Part shown: piece after piece, positions 62,301 through 64,000 of the stretch
Position numbering within the stretch: the stretch's first letter is position 1
Layout: every line of letters starts with the position of its first letter
DNA from: Agrobacterium tumefaciens
Lineage (GTDB): Bacteria > Pseudomonadota > Alphaproteobacteria > Rhizobiales > Rhizobiaceae
Length of the DNA: 64,000 bases
Reading direction: 5' to 3'
NCBI RefSeq assembly: GCF_005221385.1
Contig: NZ_CP039903.1
Location: 992,001-1,056,000 of the forward strand
Notes under the pieces: model-generated
Databases searched by the model: none
Told to the model about the DNA's origin: nothing
The model's input: only the letters and a program-made list of their open reading frames with translations
Program-made: the position numbers and the translations under genes

Positions 62301-64000
62301 ATCCGTCGCGCCGCCGATTTCACGGGCGGCTTCACCGATCTTGACGGCGATGTCGCCGGCGCTGTTGCGAAGGCGCTCTTCCAGCGTTACGGCACTGCCG
62401 TCAATCGCCTTCTGCAACGTTTCCTGCTGGGTTTCGAGCGACAGTTCCAGCATGCTGGCGCTGGAGGCGACAGTGGTGCCGATCATCATCGCCTGCTCGG
62501 AAAGCATGTCCCCCATCTGGGTGGTGGCGGAGCTGAGCGTCGCTGCCATATCCGCGTGGCGCTGGTCGAGCGCGGTGCGGATATCCTCGTGAGATTGCGA
62601 CAGATTGCTTTCGAGACGCGAAACGCCTTCTTCGACCGTCTGCGCAAAACGGCTGCTGCCGTCTTCCACGACGCTTTCGATGCGGTTGGCAGCGCCCGAG
62701 ACGCTCTGTTCGATCAGGCCGCTATTGTGCTCCAGCGAGCCGGCAATGCGTTCCGCCTGCGAGCCGAGCATGGTTTCCAGCCGCTCGTGGCCGCTGGCAA
62801 GCGCATTCTCAAGCGTGAAAGCGGTGGCTTCCAGCCGCTGGCCAACGCCGGCCGCAGCCAGCGAAAGCGACGAAGCTCTCGCATCCATCGCCTCGGCAAT
62901 CCGGTCCTCGACGCCTGAAATCGTCATGTCGAGCGCCATTGTGCGGCTGTCGAGCGCGTCCGCGATGCGTTCTTCCGCGCCGGAGACAATGCCGGAAAGG
63001 GCCGCGGTACGGCTGTCCAGCGCGCCGGCAATACGGTCCTCGACACCCGAAACGGCGCTGTGCAGGGCGGCGGTGCGACCGTCGAGAATATCGGCGATCT
63101 TTTCCTCAACGCCGGAGAAGCTCAGGTCGAGCGCCATGGTGCGGCTGTCGAGCACGTCGGTGATCCGCTCTTCAGCGCCGGCAACGACGGTCTTCAGGGA
63201 ATCCGTGCGGCTGTCGAGTGCGCCGGCAATACGGGTCTCGGCGCCGGCCACCAGCTCGCCAAGGGCTGCGGTGCGTGTGTCGAGAGCTTCCGTGATTTTT
63301 TCCTCGGCGCCGGAAAATGCCATGTCGAGCGCCATGGTACGGCTGTCGAGTGCATCCGCGATGCGTTCTTCGGCACCGGCAACCACGGCGTTGAGGGCTG
63401 CGGTGCGGCCGTCGAGCGTTTCCGCGATCCGGGTTTCAGCACCGGCAACCACGTTGCCGAAAGTCACCGTGCGGCTGTCGAGCGCACCTGTGATCTTTTC
63501 TTCCGCGCTTGCCACGATGCCGGTGAGGGCGGACGTGCGGTTGTCGAGCGTTTCGGAAAGTCGCTCCTCGACATTGGCGAATGTCATGTCCAGCGACAAG
63601 GTACGGCTGTCCATGGTGTCGGCGATGCGTTCCTCAACGCCGGAAATCGCGCTGGAAAGAGCTGCGGTGCGGCCATCCAGCGTTTCGGCGATGCGGTTTT
63701 CAGCACCGGAGACGACATCGTGCAGGGCGGCGGTGCGGCTTTCCAGCGTGTCGGAAATGCGGTCCTCAATGCCGGAAACAGCGCCGGTGATGGCGGCAGC
63801 CCGGGTTTCGAGGGTTTCCGACAGACGGCGCTCGACATCGGCAACAACGCTGTTGATCGCGGCTGCACGTTCGTCCAGCATCGCGGCAAGGCGTTCGGCC
63901 GTGCCGGAGACAGAGCCGGTAATGGCAAGCGAACGGCTGGCGAGTGCTTCGTCGAAACGGTCCTGGCTGGCCGAAAGCGCGCCGAACAGGGCGTTGCTGC
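59373..64000 (-). CDS. gpr: Growth Pole Ring protein (GPR/RgsE), 5' end outside the window
   Basis: The frame is open from 59373 to the right edge, so at least 1540 codons are present and the start is missing. In A. tumefaciens the corresponding protein (about 2100 residues) forms a ring at the growing pole and is required for polar growth and rod shape. The visible part is nearly all helical: about 17 tandem 22-residue repeats of type DSRTxALxxxVSGAEERIAD (apolipoprotein-like) at 62820-63944, long coiled-coil stretches, and a ~40-residue repeat around 61080-61400. A Pro/Gln-rich linker (residues of 59880-60080) and a conserved C-terminal domain (HMVESLNSLSVDIARAIDHD, then YTMLAHAAGRFN) complete it. 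The assignment rests on layout and recognition of the family. Confidence 0.88.
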   Translation of the reverse strand, partial: SNALFGALSASQDRFDEALASRSLAITGSVSGTAERLAAMLDERAAAINSVVADVERRLSETLETRAAAITGAVSGIEDRISDTLESRTAALHDVVSGAENRIAETLDGRTAALSSAISGVEERIADTMDSRTLSLDMTFANVEERLSETLDNRTSALTGIVASAEEKITGALDSRTVTFGNVVAGAETRIAETLDGRTAALNAVVAGAEERIADALDSRTMALDMAFSGAEEKITEALDTRTAALGELVAGAETRIAGALDSRTDSLKTVVAGAEERITDVLDSRTMALDLSFSGVEEKIADILDGRTAALHSAVSGVEDRIAGALDSRTAALSGIVSGAEERIADALDSRTMALDMTISGVEDRIAEAMDARASSLSLAAAGVGQRLEATAFTLENALASGHERLETMLGSQAERIAGSLEHNSGLIEQSVSGAANRIESVVEDGSSRFAQTVEEGVSRLESNLSQSHEDIRTALDQRHADMAATLSSATTQMGDMLSEQAMMIGTTVASSASMLELSLETQQETLQKAIDGSAVTLEERLRNSAGDIAVKIGEAAREIGGATDALSSRIETSIGNVTTRLDETGARIETSLDTLQARVGGDLANVNTSIEDAGRRFAEALEDKTAIFARTSDEAAERITGILDEQTTRVSDTFESRTSRLAETFDTGTARIDERLGTMDRALTIGLENVNRTIEGKASDLAVSLRGAVVSATQSIGDEAARSSALLSKSGSEFADQVQAQNEAFTKAIEERSGEIVNRISDAQTRLSGQAAAVAQTFSEAGNIIVNKVAEAEAVVRSQVGVISETLTGVESALDARGESIRSALDNRTRELNSMLASRSAELSRLIEEKAKPVVDEYATIGREAAEKIVSAAQQSAELLSQSNSGMVGMVEQAISDYANAGTDAASKLVAATRQSTDMLSQTHTAMADAVEQGIDKYARSSSDAANKLVAATRQSTDMLSQTHNSMAEIVEKSASNFNSAVERAAQEFGTADEALNASATRFSDSASQAADMVSSSSRLLEGKIDRLSNISGQTLAQVAGIVGRFEEHSKVLSQASELLNAAQSSLVGTLEERQDALRSLSVGLVKRSEEIESAMRNVVGVVETTLNEAEERSQNVAGNLRDNLQASFTDIGRSLDETEQRARSAAQTMRGALLSAGQDASRSIESTLSDAQKYSDELVNRLRGGVESSLSEVDNLLGSASEKSNAAAANLKETLRQAVEEAVSRFAGATDEIRRSSHDIRRELDATRAELKRGAFDLPEEAKESAAAMRRAVSEQIKALQDISQLVGRSAHQMEVSEPVARAIAATQPAAERRVETRPQPAAAAPVPQRPAQPQPAPAPAALRGSLPLENRQVENRQTENRQAPAPAQPVATNPAGRREEGGGWISDLLRGASRDGQDASAASAPRASAEQQPTRAADTRNPRHMVESLNSLSVDIARAIDHDASVELWRRYQRGERDVFTRRLYTLKGQTTFDEIKRKYEREAEFRTAVDRYITDFEKLLADVARTDRDRSVTQSYLTSDTGKVYTMLAHAAGRFN
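61080..61400 (-). repeat. gpr: 40-residue repeats within gpr
   Basis: A 120-base unit encoding LVAATRQSTDMLSQTH plus flanks is present twice almost unchanged (near 61096-61160 and 61216-61280) and once more in diverged form (IVSAAQQSAELLSQSN, near 61336-61400). The period of 40 codons fits a helical repeat. Confidence 0.7.
62820..63944 (-). repeat. gpr: 66-base tandem repeats encoding 22-residue helices in gpr
   Basis: At least 16 consecutive 22-codon units, plus one more weakly kept at the upstream end, follow the pattern D-x-R-T-x-x-L-x(4)-S/A-G-x-E-E-R-I-x-x-x-L. Neighbouring units share nucleotide stretches (for example GTGCGGCTGTCGAGCG recurring), which shows recent duplication. The 22/11-residue period is that of apolipoprotein-like amphipathic helices. 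Confidence 0.85.

Overview
The window is a 64 kb piece of a Rhizobiales chromosome and looks like the circular chromosome of an Agrobacterium (A. tumefaciens/fabrum complex). The reasons are high-GC coding with rhizobial start-codon habits, DivK/PleD cell-cycle regulators, LexA sites of the GAAC-N7-GAAC type, a CtrA-type TTAA-N7-TTAAC box, rhizobial interspersed palindromic repeats, and at the right edge the very long repeat protein known in A. tumefaciens as GROWTH POLE RING (GPR; RgsE in Sinorhizobium). No rRNA, tRNA, CRISPR, transposase or prophage gene was seen. The region reads as core chromosome with a few accessory genes.

Layout. 1-5.4 kb (+): lipoprotein-release ABC genes (lolC end, lolD), a 28-codon membrane ORF behind three GAAC SOS half-sites, then dnaE. 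5.4-8.5 kb (-): an L,D-transpeptidase, dinB and a DUF3572 gene. 8.6-10.4 kb (+): divK-pleD. 10.4-11.2 kb: a gene-poor, AT-rich gap. 11.2-23.4 kb (-): a long co-directional block, read in transcription order pyrB, degenerate pyrC, plsY, dprA, topA, rnr, DUF983, NUDIX, MFS, rpmG, with one small opposite-strand gene next to dprA. 23.9-28.7 kb: aidB, a GNAT, an orphan Phd-type antitoxin with a perfect operator palindrome, a TetR regulator, two tiny membrane genes behind a CtrA-type box, and ruvX. 28.7-35 kb: a PhnA-like gene, a metallo-hydrolase, gatC-gatA, a YjhX/TopAI-family gene, a GNAT, DUF1294 and gatB. 35-41 kb: two GNATs, the NDUFA12-type complex I subunit, DUF2155, aat, accC-accB, aroQ and a DsbA-like protein. 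41.4-44.9 kb: an aminotransferase, an ArsR-like regulator and a NIPSNAP/monooxygenase/SDR cluster. 45-54 kb: rne with a long leader, the amidase amiC, PBP1A and prfB with its programmed +1 frameshift. 54-64 kb: a cysteine hydrolase, a secreted protein, nadK, a PhzF-like protein, a TetM-type ribosomal protection protein with a hairpin leader, and the 5'-truncated GPR gene.

Together the genes cover replication and repair (dnaE, dinB, topA, dprA, ruvX), envelope building and polar growth (lol, L,D-transpeptidase, amiC, PBP1A, gpr), cell-cycle control (divK, pleD), pyrimidine, fatty-acid and phospholipid synthesis, and translation quality (gatCAB, prfB, aat). The most promising undescribed element is the tiny SOS-box gene at 1691-1777, which resembles in size and topology, but not demonstrably in sequence, the Caulobacter division inhibitor SidA. 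Other points of interest are the dihydroorotase homologue that has lost its metal ligands, the TopAI-like/GNAT pair, the orphan antitoxin operator, the CtrA-boxed micro-operon and the 22-residue repeat array of GPR.
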